Numbered from the stretch's first letter, positions 35,602-45,263 are shown. The stretch is 57,663 bases of DNA from an uncultured Lachnospiraceae bacterium (GCA_902796425.1 CADBPC010000170.1:1-57663), one strand, 5' to 3'. Numbers and translations: made by a program. The notes: generated by a model from the letters alone, not told the origin.

Positions 35602-36297
35602 TTAACTGCTCTGAGTGTTTCCCGTATCTTCAATCTGCCAGTTGATCGGCGTCTGTCCGTGGGCAGCCAGGAATTCATTGCACTTGCTGAAATGCCTGCA
35701 GCCGAAGAACCCTCTGTACGCGGACAAGGGACTCGGATGCGGCGCCGTGAGGATCAGGTGCTTCGGATTGGTCAGCATCGGAATCTTCGTCTGTGCGTGA
35801 GATCCCCAGAGCATAAAGACAATCGGCCTGTCCTGCCTGTTGACTGCTTCAATGATCGCATCCGTAAACTTCTCCCAGCCGTGGCCCTGATGAGACGCCG
35901 GCTGATGCGCCCTGACCGTCAGGACCGTGTTCAGGAGCAGTACGCCCTGTTTGGCCCATCCGACGAGACAGCCGTTATCCGGCATTCTGCAGCCGACATC
36001 ATCGTGAAGCTCACGATAGATGTTGATCAGTGACGGCGGCAAGTCCTTCTGGTCCGGCGGGACCGAAAAGGACAGTCCGTGCGCCTGATGCGTGTTGTGA
36101 TAGGGATCCTGACCCAGGATCACGACTTTGACCTCGGAAAGAGGTGTCAGATGCAGTGCATTGAAAATATCATCCGCAGGCGGATAGATCACCTGCGTCT
36201 GATATTCCTTCGTTATAAACTGATAAAGCTCTTTGTAATAGGGCTCCCTGAACTGCGACTGCAGCGCCGGCAGCCAGTCATTTGTCAGTCCCGCCAT
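35602..36297 (-). CDS. ung: Uracil-DNA glycosylase, family 1
   Basis: Removes uracil from DNA in base excision repair; 231 residues. The water-activating motif GQDPYHNTHQAHGLSFSVP (about 67-85) and the DNA-intercalation loop HPSPLSAYRGFFGCRHF (about 190-206) are intact. Its ATG follows the pepD stop directly (TAA-ATG), so translation is coupled. Confidence 0.97.
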   Translation of the reverse strand: MAGLTNDWLPALQSQFREPYYKELYQFITKEYQTQVIYPPADDIFNALHLTPLSEVKVVILGQDPYHNTHQAHGLSFSVPPDQKDLPPSLINIYRELHDDVGCRMPDNGCLVGWAKQGVLLLNTVLTVRAHQPASHQGHGWEKFTDAIIEAVNRQDRPIVFMLWGSHAQTKIPMLTNPKHLILTAPHPSPLSAYRGFFGCRHFSKCNEFLAAHGQTPINWQIEDTGNTQSS

Positions 36298-37761
36298 TTA
36301 TGCAAGTGCCTCCAGGGCTGCCAGCAGGAACTCCCAGCACCTGCGGACAGAGGAAATGGACAGTTTCTCGGAAGGAGTATGGATTCCCTCCATGTCGGGT
36401 CCGATGGAGAGACAGTCAAGTCCATCCATCTTGGCAGCCAGAAGGCCGCACTCCAGTCCTCCGTGTGTCACGGAAATCACAGGCTTTTTGCCTGTCTTCT
36501 TCTCATAGATCCCGGCAAGTGTATCCCTGAATTCGGAGTGATGCGCGTACTCCCATGCAGGATATGCACTCACTGTCCTGATCTCGGCATCATAGGCATC
36601 GGCAATGATCTCAAGCCTGTCACAGAGGAATTTCTTCTGTGAATTGATGCTGCTGCGGACAAGGAACACGATCGTCACCGTATCCGTATCGGTCTTCAAA
36701 ATACCGAGATTGAGGGATGTCTGCGGTGTCCTGCTCACCTGGTCCGTCTCCATCAGTCCGTTCGGGAGACTTAAAAGGAGCTTTAATACGCGCTTTGTAT
36801 ACTTTTTGGTCATCGCTGCCGCCGCGAGATCCCTGTCCTCCATCCATGTGCAGGTGCAGCGCATTTCGGGATCCGCCTGCTGATATTCCGCGGCAGCAAA
36901 AGCTGCGTGCTTCTCGATCGTTTTTGCGGCCAGCTCCCTGTCGGATCCTGCGGGGAAAATAACAAGAGCCGATGCTTCTCTGGGGATCGCGTTATCCTTG
37001 GAGCCTCCGTTAATGCTGATCAGATAGAAGGGAACCTTCTTGTACAGCTTATACAGTATCCTTGCAAGGACCAGGTCGGCATTCGCCCTTCCCCGATCGA
37101 TGCTTTCGCCCGAATGGCCTCCGAGAAGTCCGGAGACCTCGATCTGAAGCTGAATGCCGTACTGGGGCTTTCTCTCCACATGGAGTGTCAGCTCCTCCTC
37201 GGCGCCGCCGGCGCATCCTGCCGTAAAGACTCCCTCCTGCTCGGAGTCAAGGTTCAGCATTCTCTTCGAACGAAGAGGCGAGGGATCAAGCGCTTCCATT
37301 CCGAGCATGCCGACCTCTTCGTCAACGGTAAATACACATTCAAGCGGGGGATGAACAATATCTTCGCTGTCCAGCAGCGCCAGCATCATTGCGACCGCAA
37401 TTCCGTCATCGCCGCCGAGCGTCGTTCCATCCGCCTTCAGGTTGTCGCCGTCGATCATCAGAGTGATTGCTTCCTTCTCCATGTCGATCGGATTGTCGCT
37501 GTTTTTCTCAAGGACCATGTCCATATGGCCCTGAAGCATCAGAGGCTCCGCATTTTCATGCCCCTTCGTGCCGTCCTTAAACATAATGACATTCCCGGCT
37601 TCATCCTGGATATGACGAAGATTCCTTTTAACCGCAAAGTCCCTGAGCCAGTCGCTGATCATCTGCGTGTGATAGGAACCGTGCGGAATCCTGCAGATGT
37701 CCTCAAAAGAGTTCAGCACCTTTTCCGGCTCAAGCCCCGCTGTAATATACTTTTTACTCAT
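36298..37761 (-). CDS. pepD: Aminoacyl-histidine dipeptidase (M20 family, PepD)
   Basis: A cytosolic Zn-dependent dipeptidase (Xaa-His type), 487 residues. Metal ligands are visible in QGHMDMV (about residue 78), in TTLGGDDGIAVAMM, where the bridging Asp is found (about 115), and in TVDEEVGMLGME, with the catalytic Glu (about 145). A dimerisation lid with GLLGGHSGESIDRGRAN follows. The final metal ligand is in the C-terminal HGGLECGLLA. GGAGG lies seven bases upstream of the ATG. It is the upstream partner of ung. Confidence 0.93.
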   Translation of the reverse strand: MSKKYITAGLEPEKVLNSFEDICRIPHGSYHTQMISDWLRDFAVKRNLRHIQDEAGNVIMFKDGTKGHENAEPLMLQGHMDMVLEKNSDNPIDMEKEAITLMIDGDNLKADGTTLGGDDGIAVAMMLALLDSEDIVHPPLECVFTVDEEVGMLGMEALDPSPLRSKRMLNLDSEQEGVFTAGCAGGAEEELTLHVERKPQYGIQLQIEVSGLLGGHSGESIDRGRANADLVLARILYKLYKKVPFYLISINGGSKDNAIPREASALVIFPAGSDRELAAKTIEKHAAFAAAEYQQADPEMRCTCTWMEDRDLAAAAMTKKYTKRVLKLLLSLPNGLMETDQVSRTPQTSLNLGILKTDTDTVTIVFLVRSSINSQKKFLCDRLEIIADAYDAEIRTVSAYPAWEYAHHSEFRDTLAGIYEKKTGKKPVISVTHGGLECGLLAAKMDGLDCLSIGPDMEGIHTPSEKLSISSVRRCWEFLLAALEALA

Positions 37762-37790
37762 ATTATGCCTCCCCGCTGTGTAATAATTAT

Positions 37791-38606
37791 TTATAGTCTG
37801 ACGGGCACATTATGATCCCGCAGATATTCCTTTACTTCTCTGATCTCGAGCTCTTTAAAGTGAAACAGGGATGCTGCAAGCACCGCATCCGCACCGCCGT
37901 CCGTAAGAGCTTCAAGGAAATGCTCCTTCGTCCCGGCGCCGCCCGAAGCAATGACCGGGATGCTGACCGCATCGGACACTGCTTTTGTCAGCTCAATATC
38001 GTATCCGGACTTTGTGCCGTCACAGTCCATGCTGGTCAGCAGGATTTCGCCGGCGCCGAGTCTCTCGGCCTTCCTGGCCCATTCCACGGCATCAATTCCG
38101 GTATCCCTGCGCCCTCCCGCAACATAGACGGACCATCCGTCTGTGTACTTTTTATCATCCGAAGTGCCGGGCAGCGCGTCCGGCATCCCGTAGGCAGGGT
38201 TTCTTCGTCTTCTGGCATCGATTGCGACAACAACGCACTGGCTGCCGAAGCGCTCCGCGCCCTCACTGATCAGCTCCGGCCTCATAACCGCCGCTGAATT
38301 GACGGAAACCTTATCCGCGCCTTCCCGCAGAATTGCACGCATATCGTCGATGGTCCGGATTCCTCCCCCGACCGTAAACGGGATGAACACCCGCTGCGCG
38401 ACGCGGCGCACCATGGAAGCCACCGTCGCCCTCGCGTCGCTCGTCGCCGTTATATCCAGAAAAACAAGTTCGTCCGCTCCGGCCTTCGAATATGCTTCGC
38501 CGGCCTCCACCGGATCTCCCGCGTCGCGGAGCTTTACAAAGTTAACTCCCTTGACGACACGGCCGTCATGAACATCAAGACAAGGAATGATTCTTTTTGT
38601 CAGCAC
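37791..38606 (-). CDS. hisF: Imidazole glycerol phosphate synthase, cyclase subunit, with an insertion
   Basis: Forms IGP and AICAR from PRFAR and ammonia delivered by HisH. The (beta/alpha)8 barrel starts with the catalytic aspartate in [22 protein letters not shown] (residue 11), with the second catalytic Asp in [14 protein letters not shown]. At 271 residues it is about 18 longer than usual. The extra stretch is [21 protein letters not shown], between VVAIDARR and [15 protein letters not shown], which normally join directly. Start codon is GTG at 38606 with AGGTG four bases upstream. It follows hisH by 36 bases. The other his genes are not in the window. Confidence 0.93.
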   Translation of the reverse strand: MLTKRIIPCLDVHDGRVVKGVNFVKLRDAGDPVEAGEAYSKAGADELVFLDITATSDARATVASMVRRVAQRVFIPFTVGGGIRTIDDMRAILREGADKVSVNSAAVMRPELISEGAERFGSQCVVVAIDARRRRNPAYGMPDALPGTSDDKKYTDGWSVYVAGGRRDTGIDAVEWARKAERLGAGEILLTSMDCDGTKSGYDIELTKAVSDAVSIPVIASGGAGTKEHFLEALTDGGADAVLAASLFHFKELEIREVKEYLRDHNVPVRL

Positions 38607-38642
38607 GTTGCACCTGCCCGCCCTGCATGAAGCAGTCTTAAG

Positions 38643-39278
38643 TCAATGAATCCTGAGAAAGTTTTCAAGGATCTTCATCCCGGTTCTTTCGCTCTTTTCC
38701 GGATGGAACTGGCATGCGAATACATTGCCGCTTTCAACAGACGCGTCAATGCAGACTCCGTAGTTCGTCCTTGCTTTCACAATTTCCGGATCGTCGGCGC
38801 AAAGATAATAGGAATGGACAAAGTAGACATAGCTGTGCTCCGGGATTCCCTCGAACAGCCTGCCCCGGTCCTTAGCTTTCCCGGGATAGGAAAGATCATT
38901 CCATCCGATCTGCGGGACCTTCAGCTGGCACCCGATTTCTGCGTCTTTATCGGGAATTCTGAGAATCCTGCCCTTCAGGATGCCGAGTCCCTTAACGCCC
39001 GGGCTTTCCATGCTTTCCTCAAAAAGGAGCTGCAGCCCGAGACAGATGCCAAGGAACGGCCTTCCCCCGGCGCACACATCCCGGATAACCTCATCCAGGT
39101 GGGCGCTGCGGATTCTCTGCATTGCATCGCCGAACGCTCCGACGCCAGGAAGGATCACATGATCCGCCTTCCTGATTATATCCGGATCGCCGGTCAGCAC
39201 TGCCTCCTGCCCCAGGAACTCCATCGCGTTGAGAACGCTCTTTATATTTCCCGCATCATAATCAATAACCGCTACCAT
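38643..39278 (-). CDS. hisH: Imidazole glycerol phosphate synthase, glutamine amidotransferase subunit
   Basis: Class I glutaminase that supplies ammonia to HisF. The start MVAVIDYDAGNIKSV at 39278 is the standard HisH N terminus, giving 211 residues; the longer frame to 39344 runs inside the kinase coding end and is rejected. The nucleophile Cys is in PFLGICLGLQLLFE. His and Glu of the triad are in FACQFHPEKS. The oxyanion segment LPGVGAFGDAM is present. It lies 19 bases after the histidine kinase stop, so histidine synthesis may be read from the same transcript as the two-component system. Confidence 0.94.
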   Translation of the reverse strand: MVAVIDYDAGNIKSVLNAMEFLGQEAVLTGDPDIIRKADHVILPGVGAFGDAMQRIRSAHLDEVIRDVCAGGRPFLGICLGLQLLFEESMESPGVKGLGILKGRILRIPDKDAEIGCQLKVPQIGWNDLSYPGKAKDRGRLFEGIPEHSYVYFVHSYYLCADDPEIVKARTNYGVCIDASVESGNVFACQFHPEKSERTGMKILENFLRIH

Positions 39279-39297
39279 ATCTGAAAAGCTTCCCGAA

Positions 39298-40797
39298 TCA
39301 GGCCGCGGTGTCCAGGTTAAACCAGAACTCCACGCCGTTGTCATAGTTCTTCACGCCATATTCCTGGTGCATCGATTCCATAATCGCCCGTACGATTGAA
39401 AGGCCGACGCCGGAACCTCCGTATTCGCGTGTCCTGGCTTTGTCCACCTTGTAGAACTTGTCCCAAATTCTGGGGACCGACTCCTCCGGGATCGGCTTCC
39501 CGGAATTGAACACGCCGACACGTATACAATTTTCTTGCCGCGTCAGCGTTATGTCAATTACTTTTTCAGAGTAATGCATCGCATTGCTGAAATAGTTCTG
39601 GAACACCTCTTCCGTGAGGTAAGGATCCGCCCAGACATAGACCTCGCCCTGCTCTTCGAACGATACCTTAAGGTCCCTCTCCTCAATCAGCGGCTGCTGT
39701 GAGCGCAGGATCCCGCGGATCATTTCGGCGACATCAAACCGCGACATGCTGACTTCATTCTGTCCGAATTCAAGATGGGACAGAGTAAGGAGCTTCTGGA
39801 CCATCCGGTTCATCTTCGCGGCTTCATCCGCGATTACACTGCAGTAGTAATCCCTGCTCTCCGGGTCCTCGCTCATTCCCTCCTGAAGACCCTCCGCATA
39901 TCCCTGGATCAGGGCAATCGGGGTTTTCAGCTCATGGGTCACGTTCGAAATGAACTCCCGCTGCATGGATTCCACGCGCTCTTTCTTTTCGATATCCAGC
40001 CGCAGCTCGTTATTTGCCGTTTTCAACTCAGATATGGTTTTTTCGAGTGTTCCGGACAGCTCATTGATATTCTCTCCGAGCTCCTGCAGCTCATTGTTCT
40101 CGTGGCCTTCATATTTTGCGGAAAAATCCAGGTCCCGCATTCTTTTGGATATATCCGTGAGCCTCCGGACAGGTTCGGATATCCGTCTCCCGAGAAGTAC
40201 CGCCGCGCCGGCGCCGGACAGAATTACGATGGCTCCGATGTAGAAAATAAAACGGTTTGCTATTCCCGAGTTCAGGCGGATGCTCTCAAGCGTCGTCCGC
40301 ATCAGATAATAGCTCCCGTCATGAAGGCTGCCCCACATTTCCAGATAGTGCGAGCCGTTTTCCTGATCGTCCACAAGCTGAAGCTTCTGGTTGTAGCGCC
40401 GGTCGCGCAGGACACGCGTGGGTGCATGGTCCTCCGTATTCTCCAGCAGGTTATCCCACAGGCGGCGCATCATGACGGAAGAGTCGACCGCATAGACGGT
40501 GACCTCCCTGGATGCAGGGCTCATGACGACAACCTCAACATTGTCCCGGTTCATGATCCTCTGAAGCTCATGGGCAAACTCATCCGAGCTGATCTCATTT
40601 GTCTGTGCGGCTTCATTGAGACGCAGATACGCTTCCGAAAGGGCTTTTTGCTTCTGGCCTATGTAATACCTCTCCAGAAAGAAGGTGTTGACCAGAATAA
40701 TGACCAGAATCGCCCCTGCCACCAGTGCAAAGAATGCCGCTGCCAGCTGAGTTTTCAGTGATCTTGTTTTTCTGCCGTTTAAAGTTTCACGCTTCAA
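39298..40797 (-). CDS. Membrane sensor histidine kinase (HAMP, HisKA, HATPase)
   Basis: A 499-residue kinase with two transmembrane helices (about 15-38 and 185-205) flanking an extracytoplasmic sensor of about 145 residues with no recognised fold. A HAMP domain follows (RRISEPVRRLTDISKRM). The phosphoacceptor motif is ISNVTHELKTPIALIQG. The ATP-binding domain has N box NYFSNAMHYS, G1 VFNSGKPIPEE and G2 GGSGVGLSIV. The start codon is TTG at 40797 and lies inside the end of the response regulator gene (11-base overlap), so translation is coupled. The signal is unknown; the glgX gene upstream hints at carbohydrate status but this is inference. Confidence 0.9.
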   Translation of the reverse strand: MKRETLNGRKTRSLKTQLAAAFFALVAGAILVIILVNTFFLERYYIGQKQKALSEAYLRLNEAAQTNEISSDEFAHELQRIMNRDNVEVVVMSPASREVTVYAVDSSVMMRRLWDNLLENTEDHAPTRVLRDRRYNQKLQLVDDQENGSHYLEMWGSLHDGSYYLMRTTLESIRLNSGIANRFIFYIGAIVILSGAGAAVLLGRRISEPVRRLTDISKRMRDLDFSAKYEGHENNELQELGENINELSGTLEKTISELKTANNELRLDIEKKERVESMQREFISNVTHELKTPIALIQGYAEGLQEGMSEDPESRDYYCSVIADEAAKMNRMVQKLLTLSHLEFGQNEVSMSRFDVAEMIRGILRSQQPLIEERDLKVSFEEQGEVYVWADPYLTEEVFQNYFSNAMHYSEKVIDITLTRQENCIRVGVFNSGKPIPEESVPRIWDKFYKVDKARTREYGGSGVGLSIVRAIMESMHQEYGVKNYDNGVEFWFNLDTAA

Positions 40798-41473
40798 ATT
40801 TGTATCCCATGCCCCAGATTGTACGGATCATTTCGCCCCTGTTTAAATCCGATGCGCTGTTTAATTTTGCCCTCAGCTTTTTGACATGAGTATCGATGGT
40901 CCTGGCATCGCCGTAATAATCATAGTTCCAGACATTGCTCAGTATGTTTTCCCTGGAAAGCGCGATTCCCTTGTTCTCGAGAAAATACTGGAGCAGCTCA
41001 AACTCCTTGAACGAGAGCTCTACCGGCGTCCCGTCAACCGTCACCGTATGCGCCTGCTTGTCCAGAACGATCCCGCTGATGCTGATCTTTTCTTCCGCAC
41101 CCGCCTGGCTGCTTCGTCTGAGAATCGCATTGACCCTTGCGACCAGCGTCTTGGGGGAAAACGGCTTTGTCACATATTCATCGATTCCGAGAGAAAACCC
41201 AAGCAGTTCGTCCCGTTCCTCGGAGCGCGCGGTCAGCATGACAATCGGCACCTGCGAGGATTCCCTGATCTGCCTGGTCACCTCGTAGCCGTCCATTTTC
41301 GGCATCATGACATCGAGCAGGATCAGATCGATATCCCGCTGCTCATAGAACACGTTCAGCGCTTCCTCGCCGTCTCCGGCTTCAACCACCGTATATCCGT
41401 CCTTTGTCAGGAAATCCCTTACGAGCTTTCTCATCCGGGCTTCGTCATCTACGACCAGTATTTTGCCACTCAT
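40787..41473 (-). CDS. OmpR/PhoB-type response regulator
   Basis: A 228-residue two-component regulator. The receiver domain has the acidic pair in VVDDEARMRK and the phosphoacceptor in LILLDVMMPKMDGYE (about residue 54). The conserved Lys is in EYVTKPFSPKTL. The C-terminal winged helix contains LSRENILSNVWNYDYYGDARTIDTHVKKLRAKL. Its ATG overlaps the glgX stop by 4 bases (ATGA). It is the cognate partner of the overlapping histidine kinase. Target genes cannot be told from the window. Confidence 0.94.
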   Translation of the reverse strand: MSGKILVVDDEARMRKLVRDFLTKDGYTVVEAGDGEEALNVFYEQRDIDLILLDVMMPKMDGYEVTRQIRESSQVPIVMLTARSEERDELLGFSLGIDEYVTKPFSPKTLVARVNAILRRSSQAGAEEKISISGIVLDKQAHTVTVDGTPVELSFKEFELLQYFLENKGIALSRENILSNVWNYDYYGDARTIDTHVKKLRAKLNSASDLNRGEMIRTIWGMGYKFEA

Positions 41474-43713
41474 ACCTCTTCTCCGTCAGTGTCCGCAAGA
41501 TTCTGACTGCCGCGGTGTATCGCCTTCTTTATGGCAGTAAAGACCTTTACGCTCCTTGACTCAATCTTAAAGACCGGTTTGTCCATGTACAGGGGCCAGT
41601 CATGATACTGATATCCGTCTGCTGCCGCGGTATCTATGCAGAGCCCCCACGCCAGTCCTTCCGGAAGCCAGGGAAGCTGCGTTGTCTGATCCTCCCAGTA
41701 CGGGTTGATCAGGAGGTAAACAATATCATCCTCGCCTTTTTCTTCATCGAATCCGGCATACTGGACGCCGAGCATCTTCGTGTTCTCGTCGATACGGTAT
41801 CCCCCGGGAAAGCCGTTATTAACCGTAAGGCTCTCAAGTCCCGCCTTTGAGGGAGGCATGTCTCTGCTGATGCAGGGATGGAGCTTCCGGAATGCGATCG
41901 CATCCTTATAGAATTCGAAAAAGGTTTTGTTGGTCTTTAACTGTGTCCAGTCAAGCCAGCTGATTTTGTTGTCCTGGCAGTAGCTGTTGTTGTTGCCGCT
42001 CTGTGAATTTGCAAATTCATCGCCGGCCAGGATCATCGGCGTTCCGCGGCTGCACATCAGTGTGGTGATGGCGTTGCGCATCATCTTAAAGCGGAGGGAA
42101 AGAATCTTGGGGTCTGTCGTATCCCCTTCAATTCCGCAGTTCCAGCTCCGGTTGTCGTTGGAGCCGTCCGAATTGTTCCATCCGTTCATTTCATTGTGCT
42201 TCTGGTTATAGGAATACAGGTCATACAGCGTAAACCCGTCATGACAGGTCAGGAAATTAATGGAAGATGTGTATCCCATATATACGCTGTAATACATATC
42301 TGTGGATCCGGTGATTCTGTTGGCAGCCTCTTCCGCTGTCCAGTAGCTTCCCTTGAGGAAATCGCGTATCGTATCGCGGTATCTTCCGTTCCACTCCGCC
42401 CACCGGTTATATGCCGGAAAGCTTCCGACCTGGTACATTCCGCCTGCATCCCAGGCTTCGGCGATCAGCTTGACATTGCCGAGGATCGGGTCGTTGGCAA
42501 GCCTTTTAAGAAGCGGCGGATCCTCCATGGGCGCACCGTTCTCCGCCCTTCCCAGGATACTCGCAAGGTCAAAGCGGAAGCCGTCCACATGATAGCGTGT
42601 GACCCAGTATCGGAGGCAGTTGATGATAAACTCCTGGACGATGGGATGATTGCAGTTGACCGTATTGCCGCAGCCGGAGAAGTTGTAATATCTTCCGTCC
42701 GGCGCCAGCATGTAATAAATCTTATTGTCCAGTCCGCGGAAGGAAATTGTGGGGCCGTTCTCGTCCCCCTCTGCCGTATGGTTAAAGACGACATCGAGAA
42801 TCACCTCGATCCTGTTCTCCTTCAGAAGGCGGATCATCTCCTTGAGCTCGCGCCCCTCGCGGTTATACTCTGCGGAAGCCGCATAACTTGTATTGGGTGC
42901 AAAGAATGCCACCGTGTTGTAGCCCCAGTATTCATAGAGCTGCTTTCCCTGGTAGACATGTCCGTTGGCCACCTCATCGAACTCAAAGATCGGCATCAGC
43001 TCAACAGCCGTGATGCCGAGTTCCTTCAGGTACGGGATCTTCTCAATGATCCCGGCGAAGGTTCCCGGATAGGAAACGCCGGAGGAATCATCTCTCGTAA
43101 AACTCCTCACGTGCATTTCATAGATAATCGAATCCTCCATCTTCGTGTTCGGAAAATCCGACTTGTCCCAGTGAAAATTATTTTTGACTACACGGGCATG
43201 ATAGGCGCTGCCTCTTTTCCTGGGCTGCCCCCATTTTCTCTGTCCGACCACTGCCTTTGCATACGGATCCAGAATCTCCCTGGTTTTATCAAAACGATCA
43301 CCGGCCTTCGGGTCCCATGGGCCGTCCAGGCGGTAGCTGTATTCGAATTCTTCAACATTCAGTCCGAAGACCATGATCGACCATACTTTTCCGACCCTGT
43401 AGGAATCCGGAATCGGTATCACGGCAAACGGAACTGTCTCTTTTCTGTGAAACAGCAGCAGCTCACAGGATGTGGCGCCGATCGAGTACAAAGTAAAATT
43501 GACACTGCCCGGGAACTCATATGCGCCGTTGATTGTATAATCCCCCGGGCGCACCTTAAACCCGGCAATTTCATCCGTAGGCTCAAGCTGCAGTGTTGCA
43601 ATATCACCGGCAAGACGGTACTGGCTGTCTACTTCTTCCCTGTGCTTTTCGTTATGCCGGTCTTCTTTTCTGGTCAGACGAAGGAGTTCCTCTACTGCAT
43701 CGTTAAGTTTCAT
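41470..43713 (-). CDS. glgX: Glycogen debranching enzyme GlgX-like (GH13, isoamylase type)
   Basis: A 747-residue alpha-1,6-glucosidase of family GH13, cytoplasmic (no signal peptide). An N-terminal charged extension (1-55) is followed by a CBM48-like beta domain (about 60-175). The catalytic barrel then has YEMHVRSFT, DVVFNHTAEG, the nucleophile in VDGFRFDLASILG, the acid/base in VKLIAEAWDAGG and the transition-state pair in FLTCHDGF. It differs from pullulanases that have the YNWGYDP motif; YEYWGYNTVAFFAPN fits GlgX/isoamylase. Other glycogen genes are absent nearby. It is the first gene of a coupled glgX-regulator-kinase unit, an unusual arrangement. Confidence 0.9.
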   Translation of the reverse strand: MKLNDAVEELLRLTRKEDRHNEKHREEVDSQYRLAGDIATLQLEPTDEIAGFKVRPGDYTINGAYEFPGSVNFTLYSIGATSCELLLFHRKETVPFAVIPIPDSYRVGKVWSIMVFGLNVEEFEYSYRLDGPWDPKAGDRFDKTREILDPYAKAVVGQRKWGQPRKRGSAYHARVVKNNFHWDKSDFPNTKMEDSIIYEMHVRSFTRDDSSGVSYPGTFAGIIEKIPYLKELGITAVELMPIFEFDEVANGHVYQGKQLYEYWGYNTVAFFAPNTSYAASAEYNREGRELKEMIRLLKENRIEVILDVVFNHTAEGDENGPTISFRGLDNKIYYMLAPDGRYYNFSGCGNTVNCNHPIVQEFIINCLRYWVTRYHVDGFRFDLASILGRAENGAPMEDPPLLKRLANDPILGNVKLIAEAWDAGGMYQVGSFPAYNRWAEWNGRYRDTIRDFLKGSYWTAEEAANRITGSTDMYYSVYMGYTSSINFLTCHDGFTLYDLYSYNQKHNEMNGWNNSDGSNDNRSWNCGIEGDTTDPKILSLRFKMMRNAITTLMCSRGTPMILAGDEFANSQSGNNNSYCQDNKISWLDWTQLKTNKTFFEFYKDAIAFRKLHPCISRDMPPSKAGLESLTVNNGFPGGYRIDENTKMLGVQYAGFDEEKGEDDIVYLLINPYWEDQTTQLPWLPEGLAWGLCIDTAAADGYQYHDWPLYMDKPVFKIESRSVKVFTAIKKAIHRGSQNLADTDGEEV

Positions 43714-43743
43714 TCAATATGCTTCCTGTTAATGTAATGAATC

Positions 43744-43769
43744 GCCCATGTACCTTTCGGCACATGGGC
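43744..43769 (-). other. GAAA-tetraloop hairpin between oadA-like gene and glgX
   Basis: On the minus strand GCCCATGTGCC-GAAA-GGTACATGGGC makes an 11-bp stem (one G-T wobble) capped by a GNRA tetraloop, in the 104-base gap. No U-run follows, so termination is not assured. It may be the 3' end of the decarboxylase transcript after processing, or an RNA stabiliser. Confidence 0.6.
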
Positions 43770-43817
43770 ATAAGATTGCTGAACCGTTATAGGAGCAGCG
43801 TCATTCGCGGCTCTTGA

Positions 43818-45233
43818 TTATGCGGGATAAGCTCCGTTTGCGGTATCTGCCTTAGTGAGGTCAACCTTTTCCTGCTGTGCGAGGCGGTACTTGAAGAAAT
43901 CAAGCGCAACCTGCGGGAACAGCGCATAAGAAAGGACGTCCTCATCCTGCTGTTTCCACTCGGCGATATCCTTTTCGAACTTATCAAGCTGGGGCGGAAT
44001 AAGGTCTGCGGGTCTGCAGGTAATCCTGGGAGCATCGCCGATAACCTTTTTGACAACTTCCTCGTTCATGGGCTTGATGGTCTGGCCGTACTTTCCGGAT
44101 ACAAGATCCTTTGTCTGTGCGGTAGCGACCTTATAGCGCTCGCCCATAAGAACGTTCATGACGGCCTGTGTGCCGACAATCTGTGAAGAAGGTGTAACCA
44201 GCGGCGGCTCGCCGAGATCCTTACGTACGCGCGGAACCTCTTCGAGAACCTCTGTCAGCTTGTCGGAAGCACCCTGCTCCTTAAGCTGGCTGACCATGTT
44301 GGACAGCATACCGCCGGGAACCTGGTACAGAAGGGTACGGATATTAACGCCGAGAACCTTCGTGGAAAGCAGGCCGTTCTCAAGGCACTCCTCACGGTAA
44401 GGTGTGAAGTAGTCGCAGATCTCCTTCAGAAGGCTCTGGTCAAGACCTGTGTCATAAGGTGTTCCCTGGAGAGCTCCGACCATAACCTCGGTTGCGGGTT
44501 GGGAAGTACCCAGAGCAAAAGGGCTGATCGCGCAGTCGATGATGTCAACGCCTGCTTCGATTGCCTTCAGGTAGGTCATGGAAGCAACACCGGAGGTGTA
44601 ATGTGTGTGCAGGTCAACAGGAAGCTTGGAGCCGGCCTTGAGAGCCTTTACCAGTCTTTCTGCCTCATAGGGAACCAGAAGGCCAGCCATATCCTTGATG
44701 CAGATGGAGTCAGCTCCCATATCCTCGATCTGGCGGGCGATATTCATCCAGTACTCTTCGGTATATGCGTCGCCGATTGTATATGCGAGCGCGATCTGGG
44801 CATGGCCGCCCTCTTTCTTTGTGGCCTTAACGGAGGTCTCCAGGTTGCGGAGGTCGTTCAGGCAGTCAAAGATACGGATGCGGTCGATACCGTTGGCGAT
44901 GGATTTCTGTACGAAATACTCCACTACGTCATCGCTGTAGTGGGAATAACCCAGAATGTTCTGTCCGCGCAGCAGCATCTGAGTGGGTGTCTTCTTGAAA
45001 TGATCCTTTAACTTGCGCAGTCTCTCCCACGGATCCTCATGAAGGAAACGAAGGCAGGAATCAAATGTCGCGCCGCCCCAGCACTCAACTGCAGCGTATC
45101 CGACCTGATCCATCTTATCCGCGATCGGAAGCATTACTTCTGTGGGCATTCTGGTTGCAATCAGGGACTGATGCGCGTCACGCAGAACCGTTTCCATTAT
45201 CTGTACCGGCTTTTTGATCTGTTCTTCAGCCAT
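43818..45233 (-). CDS. oadA: Oxaloacetate decarboxylase alpha/pyruvate carboxylase 5S-type carboxyltransferase
   Basis: A 471-residue carboxyltransferase acting between biotin and oxaloacetate/pyruvate. The metal-dependent TIM barrel has ETVLRDAHQSLIATRM (metal Asp), the carbamylated-lysine motif CIKDMAG and metal histidines in VDLHTHYTSG. The conserved C-terminal PYC_OADA domain follows, with NVLMGERYKVAT. There is no biotinyl domain at the end; biotin is on a separate protein in this cluster. It is therefore the 5S-like subunit of an oxaloacetate decarboxylase or transcarboxylase. It is the last gene of the cluster, 110 bases after oadB. Confidence 0.92.
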   Translation of the reverse strand: MAEEQIKKPVQIMETVLRDAHQSLIATRMPTEVMLPIADKMDQVGYAAVECWGGATFDSCLRFLHEDPWERLRKLKDHFKKTPTQMLLRGQNILGYSHYSDDVVEYFVQKSIANGIDRIRIFDCLNDLRNLETSVKATKKEGGHAQIALAYTIGDAYTEEYWMNIARQIEDMGADSICIKDMAGLLVPYEAERLVKALKAGSKLPVDLHTHYTSGVASMTYLKAIEAGVDIIDCAISPFALGTSQPATEVMVGALQGTPYDTGLDQSLLKEICDYFTPYREECLENGLLSTKVLGVNIRTLLYQVPGGMLSNMVSQLKEQGASDKLTEVLEEVPRVRKDLGEPPLVTPSSQIVGTQAVMNVLMGERYKVATAQTKDLVSGKYGQTIKPMNEEVVKKVIGDAPRITCRPADLIPPQLDKFEKDIAEWKQQDEDVLSYALFPQVALDFFKYRLAQQEKVDLTKADTANGAYPA

Positions 45234-45263
45234 TGTTCTTCTCCTTATATTTCTGTATGCCGG

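Noticed and set aside
42196..43737. Long plus-strand frame opposite glgX (513 codons)
   Set aside because: Antisense to conserved GH13 motifs, with no protein-like domains; a shadow frame.
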